Below, piece after piece: positions 10,814-20,936 of a stretch of DNA of 64,000 nt; within the stretch, counting starts at the first letter, position 1; each line of letters opens with the position of its first letter. The position numbers and the translations under genes are program-made. Under the pieces are notes generated by a model. It was not told the origin of the DNA and did no database searches. It saw only the letters and a list, made by a program, of their open reading frames with translations. This stretch comes from Henricia sp. BOLD:AAB3569 (lineage: Eukaryota > Echinodermata > Asteroidea > Spinulosida > Echinasteridae), in NCBI GenBank assembly GCA_037783545.1, contig JBBELK010000666.1:1770826-1834825 (forward strand), given 5' to 3'.

Positions 10814-13811
10814 TTACTTTACATAAAAATTAGCAGATAAGGTGGTGTTAAAGTGAGTAAATGAATCGATTAAAAGAGAATCCTTAATGTGTGACGGCAG
10901 ACTACTCCAAATTCTGGGGAATACATGGCAGGGTGAGTTTTTGAGCGTGAGAGTCCTGGCATAGTGGTGATTAAAGGTGAGTGTGTCCTGGTGTCGCGTG
11001 TTGACCGTTGTGTTAATTTTAATAGACCGACAGTCCACCAAGTTGAAGAGGCATTTCACTGTAAATGAAACCGTGTGTTTTTGTCTTCGCGAATCCAGTG
11101 TCATCCAGTTAAGTGTACGTAGTCTGTCCTCGTATGGCATTTCCCCCTTACGCTGCTTGAGGCACATCCTACTAGCCCTCCTCTGCACCTTCTCCAGTTT
11201 AGCAGAATTGGACGCTGTGTACGGGCACCATGCTGGCAGTCCATACTCAAGCACTGGCAAGACGAGAGAGCGATACAGGGAAGCCAAGGCCTTGGGTGAA
11301 GCTCCACCCGCTATCTGCCAAATAAAACCTAACGTCTTATTGGCCTTTCAGACGACGGTGTTTATGTGATCGTTCCAGTTGAGTGAACTATTGATGGTGA
11401 CTCCAAGGTACTTGAATGTGGGAGTGGGAGCGAGTGATGTGCCGTGAAGTTTGTAGTTGGGAAGAATAGCTGGTTTCCGGGATCTTGAGATGTGCATGAT
11501 CTTGGTTTTTGTGGCGTTCAACTGCATGCCATTACGTTCACTCCATCGTTGAATTGCAGTGAGGTCTGACTGAAGGGAGAGTTCATCGTCGGGAGATTTG
11601 ATTGGTTGGTATAGAAGTGTATCATCCGCGAAAAGTAAGCAGTTAGTGGTCATTTTATGGGAGATGTCAGCGATGAACAAATTGAATAGGAGGGGCCCAA
11701 GAACACTCCCCTGCGGGACACCAGAGGTGACTGGTGCCCACTCAGAGTAGCATCCCCGGTAAGCAACTCGTTGTTGGCGTCCTAAGAGAAATGACTTTAT
11801 CCAAGCCCATGTAGTTCCCCGAATGTTGTAGTTACTGGCCAGCTTGTTGAGTAGGATATGGTGAGGCATGGTATCGAAAGCCTTGCTGAAGTCAAGGAAG
11901 ATTGCATCGATGCGTGGGGGTTTTGATTTATCCAGGATGGTGGCCCAATTGTGGATTGTGTTTGCAAGTTGAGTAACGCACGACTTGCCGGAAGTGAAAC
12001 CATGTTGTTGTGGGTTGCCAAGGCAGTGTGTGGTAATGTGACTGTTGATGTTGTCTGTAACAGCCCTCTCCAGAACCTTGCAGATAATTGAAGTTAATGA
12101 GACGGGACGATAGTTCTTGATATTCGTGCAACTCCCAGATTTAAATACCGGAGTTATTTGTGAACATTTCCAGTCAGTGGGAAGAACACCAGTTGCGAGT
12201 GAGGCATTCATCAACCGCATATGGTAGACCAATTGACGATGCTGTTGCTTTAAGGACTCTCGGTGGTATGGCGTCATGACCTGGGGCTTTATGGGGATTC
12301 AGGTTGGACAGGGACTTCATGAGCCAGCCAAGGCTCATAGTCACAGGGGGCATCTCGGGGATTGGTAATTTGCAAACCGGCGCTGTTTTTGCAGGAGTCT
12401 GTGCTGGGGTGAGGACTGATGTAAAGAACTTGTTGAACGCTTGAGAAATGTCAGTAGGCTTGTGAAGTTGTGTATCGGCCACCTTGAATGCAGGTGGGCT
12501 TTTGGATTTTCTTTGGTCTTTGACAAATTTCCAAAAGTTGCGTTTGTTGTCTGGCAGAGCAAATAGATTGTTGACATATTTCCAGTACTCTTTCTTTGTT
12601 TCGTTCTTAACCTTGTTGCGGATTTGTTTGTAGTTCTTCCAGTCTCGGATGTTACCGCTTAATTTGGCTTTGGTGAAAAGTGTTTGTTTCCGTTTGATTA
12701 GTTGTTTCAATGCTGGTGTGATCCATGGAGAGATACGACGATTACAAGTCTTCCGTGGAATGCTGTCACGGATGGCTGCATCTAGTAAATCCATAAATGT
12801 CTCCCATGACGCCTCAGGATTGCTGTCGTCCATGAATGCAGACCACGGCAAGAGATGTAACAGAGTCTCCAAATGTGTGAAATCTCCCTTCTTGTACTGC
12901 AGAAATGAGAGTAGTATTTTGGGTTCTGGGGGTGTTTTGTTGGCAACCAGTGAGAAAAACACTCCATGATGGTCACTGTTGACTGGATTGGCAACCGTTT
13001 CCACTGAAGAGAATTTCTCCTGTCTGTTTGTAAATATCATATCGATGATAGTCCCGGTCGATGAAGAATTACTCGATGGCCGGGTGACTTCTTCAACTAG
13101 TTGGGTGAGGCCTATTGACGTGGTCACTTCTTGCAGAGTTGTCAGTGCGGAAGATTCAATTAACCAATTTATATTGAAGTCCCCCAGTACAATTAAACCT
13201 TCAAAGCTTCCGAGATTTGCTTGGATGTTGTCAAATATATCTTGCAGTTTTTCAAAAAATGATGTATCGGAATTTGGGGGGCGATACACAATTCCCACAA
13301 GCCATTTTGTTCGTTTTAATGTCAGGGACAGGAAGGTTACCTCGATGTCGTTTGGGTTTAGGTGGTCAAGATGCGTCGGCAACAATGAGTCTTTGACTAC
13401 TGCCACAATACCACCACCACGGCCGGTAGTTCGGTCACGGCGAATGGTGGAATATCCGGGTAGGCAAAAAACATCATTTGGTGACAGCCATGTCTCCGTG
13501 ATACAGACAATGTCAAAAGGATGAAGTTCAAGGAATGACTGCAAGTCCTGCTGTTTACTGCGGATGCTGCGACTGTTGAGAAGTAGCCCAGAGACATAAT
13601 TGTTTTGGATCCCTGAAGGTGTGGGGAAGCCTGCAGGATAAGCCTTCAAATTAGTATCTTGATTCAAGGCAAAATCCAGCTCATGATCACTGCCAAATAC
13701 TTCACGGAATGAGGTGTCGGAACATGATGAGAATGGAAACTTGTAGATGCAATATGGGCAAAACCAGTCCACAGTACTTGATATCAGGTAGTTGTACTGG
13801 GTGATTGACAT
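10814..13811 (-). pseudogene. LINE ORF2: endonuclease-reverse transcriptase
   Basis: Reads on the minus strand from about 13811. A CPYC segment is followed by an endonuclease domain (LLLNSRSIRSK, ITETWL, GDFN in order). The reverse transcriptase has GVPQGSVLGPLLFN and the catalytic LLFADDTLLY box (near 11620), then a C-terminal LVLPVLEYG thumb-like region. A frameshift lies between 12174 and 12277, and an in-frame TGA interrupts the gene between 11287 and 11348 (about 11351-11353). The type is CR1/Jockey superfamily by motif order. The protein would nick target DNA and reverse-transcribe its RNA, but this copy is disabled. Confidence 0.9.
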
Positions 13812-13825
13812 GTCAGGGATGCATT

Positions 13826-13874
13826 TCTGGTGTATACCGACACCAGAAACGCGAGTCTGGTGTATACCGACACC
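13826..13874 (+). repeat. Direct repeat at the LINE 5' junction
   Basis: A 19-bp sequence starting TCTGGTGTATACC occurs at 13826-13844 and 13856-13874, with 11 bp between. The second copy encodes the start of polymerase motif C. The first abuts the LINE and could be a junction duplication or a microhomology join made when reverse transcription ended. Confidence 0.7.
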
Positions 13875-14367
13875 GACAGCCTTCTCTTGGAAATTAAAAC
13901 GGACGACGTGTACGCCGACATGGCTAAGTATAAGCACTTGTACGACTTTTCAAATTATCCTGAAGATCACGAGCTGTACGACGACTCTAATAAAAAGGTC
14001 ATAGGCAAATTTAAAGAGGTCGCGGGTAAACAGATTATAGAGGCGGTGTGCATCAGACCGAAACTGTACGCCATTCAGACGGAGCGAGACGTCATCAAAA
14101 AGGCAAAAGGCATTAAAAAGGCGGTGGTCAGAGACAACCTGACGCTAGACTCGTACAAAAAAATCTCTATTTAAATCCACTCTGGTTTACGAAAAACAAA
14201 ACATTTTAAAGAGCGAAAAACATCAAATTTACTCAATCACTCAAAACAAGTTAGCAATTTCGCCTCTGGATACAAAGAGATTTCTTTTAAACGACGGTAT
14301 AAATACCCTAGCGTACGGACACTACTCTACAGAGGGTGGAAGCTCAGTGCCCGCGGGCACTACTTGA
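13848..14367 (+). pseudogene. Protein-primed DNA polymerase B, 3' part
   Basis: Continuation of the polymerase after the LINE. It contains catalytic motif C, VYTDTDSL (13860-13883), and the conserved C-terminal LAYGHY near 14311-14328. A frame change near 14165 separates the motif C segment from the C-terminus, which stops with TGA at 14365-14367. The end overlaps the convergent integrase gene by about 46 bp, and the overlap contains a 16-bp perfect palindrome. Confidence 0.88.
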
Positions 14368-15313
14368 AGCTCTTGTCTCGCAAAAGACCTCTTTGGAGCG
14401 GGGTCGTTTAAATAATACAAGATTGGTTGACCGCGCGTGTGCGTGTACTCTTTGATCGTAAACGTTGAAAGAGACCATATGGGATCAGTCGCTCGCCTCT
14501 TTTCACCACCCTCTGATTCACCAGGCTGATACATATATCTGACTAAATCTTTATCAATTTTTAACGGCGTCTCTTTAACGCCGGGCGCTGCGGGCGTCTG
14601 CTCGACTCGCTTCAATTTAATGGCGTCTATATAGGCTTCTTACCGATTAAACGAGTTACCTCGTCATTCATAGCTTTGATTACGTCGGGCAGTCGCTTTA
14701 CCCACTCTGTATTTCTAGACTTTGGGTCGAGCATTTCTTCCGAGTATTGATGGCCGAATAATACCTCGGCCAATGACCTGTTGAATCTCTCTACTATACC
14801 CTGGGCTCGATGTAATCCGGGTATGCCGCGTTGTACTATAGCGCCATTTTTATTCATGAGCGCGCTAAAACTACCCATAAACTCTCTACCCGGATCTACT
14901 TTAATAATCTTTGGCCACGTCAAAGGCGATCGCTCGTAAATTTTGTTAATGGCGTCGGTAACTTGATCCGCGGTCTTAGAAGTTAGAGGCTCGGCTTCTT
15001 TATATCTACTCGCGACGTCTACGACTGTCAACGCGTATTTGAAAGTTTTAGACTTGACTTTGTCGTAGGGTAAAAACAACAGGTCTGCCTGATGCATGAC
15101 GTTTGGTACTCCGTAACTAGAATTTAAAGAAGTAGGCCTAGGTATATACGTCGGCGGGGGTAGATAAATTTGCCACATTGCTTGTTTGCGCAACCAATTT
15201 CTAGATTCCTCTTCACTCGTCTTTGCTTTTTTAGCTAAATTCTTAACCGCACCATCGCCCTTCCAGTACCCCCTCGGCCCGTAATACAACTTGGCAAATT
15301 TCTCGTCGTTCAT
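14322..15313 (-). pseudogene. Polinton integrase (DDE, rve family), frameshifted
   Basis: A retroviral-type integrase that would insert the element's ends into host DNA. The catalytic core shows D77 (codon 15083-15085), D140 (14894-14896) and E175 (14789-14791), which gives the D,D-35-E spacing of this family. I see no clear N-terminal HHCC finger. Downstream of a frame change near 14620, the minus frame encodes a basic C-terminal chromodomain-like segment (DPIWSL ... QPILYYL ... RSFARQELQVVP). The start is the ATG at 15311-15313. The gene is convergent with the polymerase and followed upstream by the small membrane-protein gene in the same direction. One frameshift separates the core from the C-terminal domain. 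Confidence 0.9.
14346..14361. terminator. Palindrome at the polymerase/integrase convergence
   Basis: A perfect 16-bp palindrome (AGTGCCCGCGGGCACT) inside the overlap of two convergent genes. Its position resembles the hairpins at the other two convergent junctions of the element. A role in transcript ending is inferred. Confidence 0.45.
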
Positions 15314-15329
15314 AGTTTCTCTATTTAAT

Positions 15330-15752
15330 TTAGATATATTTGTAAACCAAAAATTTCAGTAAACCCAGACCGCCCACGATAAATACTAGCTCTCCGTCTT
15401 TTACGTGTTCTGGCTTGGAATAAAAGTCGGACAATTTCGGCTCGCGAGTTAATCCTACCGGCATTTTTTTATCTTCGCCGGTGAGCTGGTTGTACTCGTA
15501 CATCGCCTCGTCGACGTCGCTGAAAGTATGCTGAGCGTGGGCTTCTTTTTTAAGCCGGTCGTTTAAGTAATCCAAATATTTTACGCGCCGCTCCTCAAAT
15601 TGTTGCTTAGCGGTAGTAAGTTGTTCTAACGCCAAGTCGTGTCGTTTACGTTCTTCGTCGTCTTTCCCGAGTTTAGAAAATATGAAATTTGATCCAGTAA
15701 ATGCGAGAGCGTTAACTACGGCTCCACCAAGCATTATCGCTATCGACACCAT
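15330..15752 (-). CDS. Conserved Polinton membrane protein, 140 aa
   Basis: Intact frame directly upstream of the integrase on the same strand (16-bp gap) and divergent from the capsid gene (60-bp AT-rich spacer). The N-terminus is hydrophobic (LGGAVVNALAFTGSNFIF). The middle is a charged helical region, and the C-terminus is a second hydrophobic segment (LVFIVGGLGLLKFLVYKYI). I recall similar proteins beside the integrase in other invertebrate Polinton-like elements, but know no established function. Two membrane segments around a coiled region suggest a virion or membrane-associated role. The ATG context is TTAAAATGG. Confidence 0.75.
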   Translation of the reverse strand: MVSIAIMLGGAVVNALAFTGSNFIFSKLGKDDEERKRHDLALEQLTTAKQQFEERRVKYLDYLNDRLKKEAHAQHTFSDVDEAMYEYNQLTGEDKKMPVGLTREPKLSDFYSKPEHVKDGELVFIVGGLGLLKFLVYKYI

Positions 15753-15812
15753 TTTAATTAAAGCGGTAAAAATTTAAATATAAAATTATCATTTTTATAT
15801 ATTAAAATAAAG
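15753..15812. promoter_or_regulatory. Divergent AT-rich promoter spacer
   Basis: A 60-bp spacer of almost pure A/T between divergent genes, with TATATATT and TATAAAATT words on the plus strand. It must carry promoters for both the minus-strand membrane/integrase genes and the plus-strand capsid/ATPase run, because nothing else separates them. Confidence 0.5.
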
Positions 15813-16825
15813 ATGAATAGGCACTTTGGAGAGAAAATTGATCCTTACAGAGAAATCAAAAACCCAAATTCTATTAAAGGCCAGAGAAGGTTAATTTCCG
15901 CCGAGGTATCTGCCGAGACCGCGAGCGCCGGCAGTACTTTTAATCTAGATTTCCCCAAATTGACCAACGACGACGTGTTAATTCCGGGAACGGCATTGTT
16001 GATATTTAGAATAGTATTAAATAGCGACACGGACGTCAACAAAACTCTTTACAACAACGTGTCTCGCAATATAGTAAAGCAGATGCGAATTTCCATGAAC
16101 GGCAACGAGATTTACAACTTGGACGATTACGACGTCTGTCAGTCTTATAAAGATCACTGGATATCGCCTCATCACCAAAACAATTTGAGTCTGATCTTTT
16201 TGGTATTGAAAAAGAAAACGTAACTAAACTACACGCGGTAAAAACAAACAAGGGCGACGTGGCGGTGGCAAACACTTACGACAGAGTCCACCGCCAATAC
16301 GAAAAGATTCTAAATAAAACGGACAACGCGTGGACTCTCAACATTAACACCAACGTCAAGAGCTTAAAGGGTGTGTTTCTAATTTTCAAAGACTTGGCCG
16401 ACAAGAACCCGCAAAACAGTTATAATCCAGACTTGACTAAAGTAAAAGTTCAAGTCGAGGGAATGCCGGAAGCGTTGTACGTCCCAGAGTTAAGACGCGA
16501 TCAACACTTTGGTGAGATTTGCAAGTACTTTGTAGACGGCCCGGAAACGAATATGCCGTCGGCCGTGTCGAAATACGTAGAAATGATTCCTATCGCGATG
16601 ATCAAGTACCTGACCGACAAATACGCCCTTTGGCTAGATTTCAGGACTTCCGACGACAACTCGGCTCACGGAAGCGGCAGGCACATTGGCTCTTACGGTG
16701 GCGGTATCCAGATTGAGCTGACGTCGGCCGACGAGACTACCGGCCAATTAAAGTGTTATATCTATTTGATTATGGACTCTCAGTTAGTAATTAGAGAGGG
16801 TAGATTTAATAGTCTTCAATATTAA
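15813..16825 (+). pseudogene. Major capsid protein candidate, frameshifted and short
   Basis: The N-terminal frame (from ATG 15813) and the C-terminal frame (to TAA 16823-16825) join near 16185, where the reading frame changes. Together they give about 337 codons. Beta-strand-rich segments such as LNINTNVKSLKGVFLIF and ALWLDFRTSDDNSAHGSG, and the position immediately upstream of the packaging ATPase, fit a Polinton capsid protein. Double jelly-roll capsid proteins are usually longer, so an internal deletion around the frame change is likely. The capsid assignment rests on context and remembered family resemblance, not a search. Confidence 0.65.
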
Positions 16826-16826
16826 A

Positions 16827-17447
16827 ATGAAACTAGCGACTGAACCCCACTGCGCGTTGATATGCGGAAGGACAAAATCTGGCAAGACAAAGTTTATTTT
16901 AGATTTGCTGTCGAGTGCGTATAAAGACACCTTTGAATACGTAGTAATTCTGTGTCCGACCGTGTATAAAAACAAGACCTACTACAATTACGAGTGGATA
17001 ACGAGCGACGAGTGCGTGGTGCTAAACGACTTAGACAGATTAGATTTAAATCAGGCACTCAATGCCTACAGAAGCGTTTTAAAGGGATTTCACACGCTGT
17101 TTATCATCGACGACTGCAGCGCTCGACAAGACCTAAAATACCGCAAGAGTCTGAAAGACTGCGAAAATTGCGAGTTGTCAAATTTGGCCATTAGCAGGCG
17201 ACACGACAATCACTCTTGCTGGTTGCTTACCCAAAAATACAACAGCGTGCTAAAGGATTTTAGAGAGCAGACAGAGTGGATAGCCATGTTTTATTGCAAG
17301 GACGAGGGATCTTTTAATCAGTGTATGAAGGAAAATAGAGGAGTACCCAGAGAAAAATTACAAGAGATAGAGTAAGAGTTAAAGAATATAAAGTTTACAA
17401 AATTGATATTGAAGACCGACCCGCCGGTAACTTATAGCGTACTATAA
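16827..17447 (+). pseudogene. Packaging-type ATPase with a late stop codon
   Basis: A P-loop ATPase expected to power genome packaging. Walker A is GRTKSGKT at residues 14-21 and Walker B is LFIIDD at 91-96. The ATG lies one base after the capsid gene's stop, so the two are probably co-expressed. A TAA at 17373-17375 ends the frame at 182 aa, but the same frame continues with plausible coding sequence to TAA at 17445-17447, about 23 residues more. The TAA at 17373 is therefore probably a nonsense mutation in an otherwise preserved gene. Confidence 0.82.
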
Positions 17448-17494
17448 ATAATTACGTTTTTCGTTGTAAATAACTGCGTTTGGTATTATAGATC

Positions 17495-18151
17495 ATGGAC
17501 AGTTATAACGCAATAAACTCTTTATACCAGATAGGCGTATTGACGTTGCTATCTACAATTGCGTATCAATTGTACAAGTTAAACGGCAAATTAACTTATG
17601 TAAAAAATCTATATAATAAAATAGCGTCTATATTTAAAACTAAAATGGAATTAGAAAGCGTAATGAGAGATGGAAAGCCGGATTTGAAGAGCAAAATGTT
17701 GGAAGTCGTCGCCGCGGGAAAATCTAAATCGTACCTCGGTAAAGACTACTCGCAAAAAGAAGTCGAGGCTATGAACGACGAGACGCTGACTAAACTCGAA
17801 CAACTGTACGAAACAAAGATTGGAGCGGAGATGATAAAAGGACTCGGGTTGCCGATAATCACGGCCTTTACCAAGATTGTAAAATTTGCGCTACCCAAAT
17901 TTGGTATAGGAAAACTAAGATTAAACTTAGACGACGAGACCAAGCTGCACGTTGAATTAGAGACGAATCCGGCGGTAAACTCGAGCGTGAGTAGATTGCT
18001 TAGCGGGGTTTACTTCAATTACGGACACTTGGTCGGCCCGTTGACCGCGTTTTTAATTACGGCTAGTCACGTTGAAGTTGTAGAAGCAGAAGATGATGCT
18101 GTAGTTGAAACTGTAAATGAATTGCAATCAGAAAAAGACGAAGAAAATTGA
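17495..18151 (+). CDS. Conserved Polinton membrane protein, 218 aa
   Basis: An intact frame with an N-terminal hydrophobic segment (residues about 11-27, YQIGVLTLLSTIAYQLY), a charged middle and a second hydrophobic segment near residues 180-195 (LVGPLTAFLITAS), ending in an acidic tail. I recall related proteins in other Polinton-like elements but no function. Its place after the capsid/ATPase genes suggests a structural or membrane role. The AT-rich leader upstream contains TATTATAGATC. Confidence 0.72.
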   Translation: MDSYNAINSLYQIGVLTLLSTIAYQLYKLNGKLTYVKNLYNKIASIFKTKMELESVMRDGKPDLKSKMLEVVAAGKSKSYLGKDYSQKEVEAMNDETLTKLEQLYETKIGAEMIKGLGLPIITAFTKIVKFALPKFGIGKLRLNLDDETKLHVELETNPAVNSSVSRLLSGVYFNYGHLVGPLTAFLITASHVEVVEAEDDAVVETVNELQSEKDEEN

Positions 18152-18183
18152 TTTTAATTAAATTATAAATGTATTATAATAAA

Positions 18184-18598
18184 ATGGACAGTGCTATAGA
18201 TAGCCAAGTCGAAGAAACGAGTCACGTAGAAGAAGTCAAACCAGAACTTAAAGTCAAAAAGGTCACCGCTACCAAACAAAAATATCCTAAACGAGTACAA
18301 CTCGGCAAGAAGCTCGCCGCACACAACAAACTTATTAAAGAGCAAAATGTCAAGTTGAGAGAGGCGGCTAATGAACTAAATAAAGGTCTCTGATAGTACT
18401 CCGACGGAAAGCGGCGGCAACAACTACGAGTGGTACGCATTGGCGGCTGTAATAGGCGTTGGGGCGTCGATATATCTATTTAAATTAGTTGCTGGTAAAA
18501 ATGTTGCGGGCTACTCTAACGAAAAAGTTAAACCAAAAGTCGTCAGAGATGCCCCCGTTGAATCTAACCGATCAGAATTACGAGACTTGGAAGATTAA
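18184..18598 (+). pseudogene. Small single-pass membrane protein, frameshifted
   Basis: A Lys-rich N-terminal half runs from ATG 18184, chosen over the ATG at 18169 because it has the AATAAAATG context shared by neighbouring genes. Near 18390 the frame changes; the other frame continues with a Tyr/Trp and hydrophobic membrane segment (WYALAAVIGVGASIYLF) and an acidic tail to TAA 18596-18598. One frameshift therefore separates the soluble and membrane parts. Function unknown. Confidence 0.65.
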
Positions 18599-18635
18599 AA
18601 AAATTATTTAAATATTATAGCATCTAATTATAAAT

Positions 18636-18869
18636 ATGAATGAAAAAACAATAGCAAACACAGTTGATCACTCGGCGGTATTGTCTGGGATTACGATCGG
18701 CTACGCAATGTTGGGCAAAAAGTTGTTTAGTATGAAATCCGTAGACATAGATAAGGTAGACTTGATGGACGCTCTTAAGCTAACTGTACTCGTGACTTCT
18801 GCTAACTTTACAAAGAGTTTGTTGACTACCCAGGGTATATTACCCCCAAACGTAATGAATTCGGTTTAA
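18636..18869 (+). CDS. Small conserved membrane protein, 77 aa
   Basis: An intact short gene with two hydrophobic stretches (VLSGITIGYAMLGKKLF and LKLTVLVTSANF). It sits in the run of plus-strand structural-type genes and is preceded by an AT-rich leader (TATTATAGCATC). I recall proteins of this size and pattern in other Polinton-like elements; no function is known to me. Confidence 0.65.
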   Translation: MNEKTIANTVDHSAVLSGITIGYAMLGKKLFSMKSVDIDKVDLMDALKLTVLVTSANFTKSLLTTQGILPPNVMNSV

Positions 18870-18923
18870 AAAATTATTTTAAAATGTTAATTTAATAAAT
18901 TTAAGCTGTATTAACAAATAAGA

Positions 18924-20875
18924 ATGGCTGAAGGTGGTAAATTTAAACCCATAGACGCGCCCGACCCAAAAATAGCCGAGGCGCAAGATGACGAATATGA
19001 ACAAGAATTTGATGACGATGACAATCTTGATGATCTAGCACCAGGACAACAAGGGCGGTACGGCAGACCGAGACCACGGGTCGACGCCACTTCACAGAAT
19101 CTTAGGCGCCTTGCTACAGAAATAAGAAACCAACAAGTAGATTCATTTTACGATAAAATTGCTGGTAAAGATAAACCGCGTATAATCGACTATGGTAAAT
19201 TTAGGGTAGAGACAGGTGGTAAACTGTCCGTAAAGTGGGAACGTAAATACGTCCAGTTAATTCAAGCTAGTGGAAAGCCATATGCTAAAAGTACTCTTCT
19301 AGGTAGATATAATACCGAGTTTATTCGAAAAGGACTAGGTCTCGAAGTAGGCCCACCAAAAAGGTCCAACAGCCTATGAAATCTGGAAAGTCTGATCTAA
19401 ATACAACTGCAGACTCGGTAGACGTAACATTAAGATAAACTAAAGATGAATCTCTTAGAGATGAGGCGATAGATGAGTATATAGAAAGAACTAAATATGC
19501 CCACGACCCAAACGTAACGTTTGAAGTTAATGAAGACAAAAGTATAGATGCTACTTGGCAAGGAAATATGTATCGCATTACAGAACGAGGTGGGGAACCT
19601 CTTACCGGTAAAACATTATTTGACGCGTATAAGAGTAAAAACTTTGAAGGTTTTGCTAGAGCTCTGGGTATCCCCGAGGGTGAAATTAAATTCGTAATCG
19701 GGGCAACGAGTATTGTAGAAACCGATGTGAACGGTGCTACTGATCGAGAACTAGCAGATAGAGAAGAAGCATGGCAGAAGACGATGAAAGAAGATTTATT
19801 TTTCCCCGCTAGCGAAACCATTGACGACGATGAGATTGAAGAAACCTCTTTTATTAATGAGCGTACTGGCAATCAATCTTCACAAACAGATCTCGGTAAT
19901 TTTACGAATGAAGAATTCATTACGTACGAAGGCAAACAATATAAAGTTAGAGACTTGGCTAATGCGGCTAATACAATGTCAACTACAAAAGAGAGTTTAA
20001 CATTAAATACGCTAGAACTAATGAAAATACAATGGAAAGTTGATGCCGTTCAAAAGGAATTGGTGGCCAGAAAAGATGAGGTTGCTCAATTAAAATATAA
20101 AATAAAATCGGTAGAAGAAAAGTTTACAACAACTGCATCGGACGGACGTGCCCGTTACGACGCAAAAACGGGTAAACTTTCTGGCCCCGTAGAAGACATG
20201 CAAGGTTACAAAAATGACGTTGAAAAATTAAAAGAGGATTTAAAAACTAAAGAGAAAAACGTTTCTAAAACTAAAAATGAATTAGGAAATTTACTCGAAA
20301 ATTTATCGACTAGGCTAGAGTTAGTTGATGCTGATTCTAAAGAGCTGAGGAACCAGATGAATAGAATTAAAGCTACGGTCGCCCGTATGCTGCATGTAGA
20401 TAAGACTCTGGGGGATAAAGTTAAAACTCTATTTAGAGAACAGGGTGTCACGGTCGTAAGCATTCTAGCCGCTGTTTCTTTAGCGGTAAGCACGCTAATA
20501 GCTAGCGTAGTAGCTGGAGTAAGAGGTGCAGCAACCGCAGTCTCGGGGTCGACCGTCAAGCCAGTTGAGCCAGTTGAGCCGGTCAAGCCAGACAAGCCAG
20601 TTAAGCCGGTCACCCCATCACAACCTACTAAACCAAAAAACTTTACAGAGTGGATAAAACGCCAACTAGAAAACTTGGCAAATTTGTTTAAGAAGCTAGG
20701 GGTTAAAGCGTTAGCCGCATTGCCGGCGATATTGGGGGGCATAGCCAGTTGGGTATTTAATATACTAAGCAAGTTTACGGGCCTATTGGCTCAAAACGTA
20801 TGGGCAATGATAAGCGGAGTTGCACTATTGATATTTGTTTACGTGCAAAAGAGAATTTTAAAAACCGTGACGTGA
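18924..20875 (+). pseudogene. Long coiled-coil membrane protein, one frameshift and one stop
   Basis: About 650 codons from ATG 18924. The N-terminal third is acidic (EFDDDDNLDDL) and then basic. The frame changes near 19350-19380, and a TAA lies at 19436-19438 in the downstream frame. From 19568 the frame is open to TGA at 20873-20875. A coiled coil spans roughly 19980-20390, a conserved LFREQGVTVVSIL membrane segment lies near 20430-20520, a Pro/Val/Lys/Glu repeat (VEPVEPVKPDKPVKP) at about 20559-20620, and a C-terminal hydrophobic region at 20706-20850. I recall this architecture in invertebrate Polinton-like elements; its function is undescribed as far as I know. The stop codon lies within the convergent palindrome. 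Confidence 0.75.
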
Positions 20876-20927
20876 AAATGGGACAACTCGGCTAAGCGCT
20901 TAGCCGAGTTGCCCCATTTTCACGTCA
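20868..20927. terminator. 60-bp palindrome between convergent genes
   Basis: Two 30-bp arms meet without a loop and differ at one position. It spans the stop codon of the plus-strand coiled-coil gene and lies 9 bp from the stop of the minus-strand 558-aa gene. It could form a strong hairpin in either transcript, so a bidirectional terminator is the simplest reading. It shares TGCCCCATTTT with the snapback part of the left terminus (6219-6229). Confidence 0.6.
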
Positions 20928-20936
20928 TTTTACGTT

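Larger units (their letters stand above)
9758..13825 (-). mobile_element. CR1-like non-LTR retrotransposon in the polymerase gene
   Basis: A minus-strand LINE of about 4.1 kb splits the polymerase between motifs B and C. It has a PHD-like CPYC segment at its 5' end, an apurinic-type endonuclease domain, reverse transcriptase and a 3' untranslated stretch (about 9758-10810). The left edge is set where polymerase coding stops. The 5' edge falls in or beside a 19-bp direct repeat (13826-13844 and 13856-13874), so it is ambiguous. No ordinary target duplication is visible. The partial PHD-like start suggests 5' truncation. Confidence 0.85.

Noticed and set aside
14322-15313. Retroviral or LTR-retrotransposon integrase
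   Set aside because: No LTRs, gag, protease or reverse transcriptase lie in register with it. Neighbours are Polinton genes and the C-terminal domain has Polinton character.
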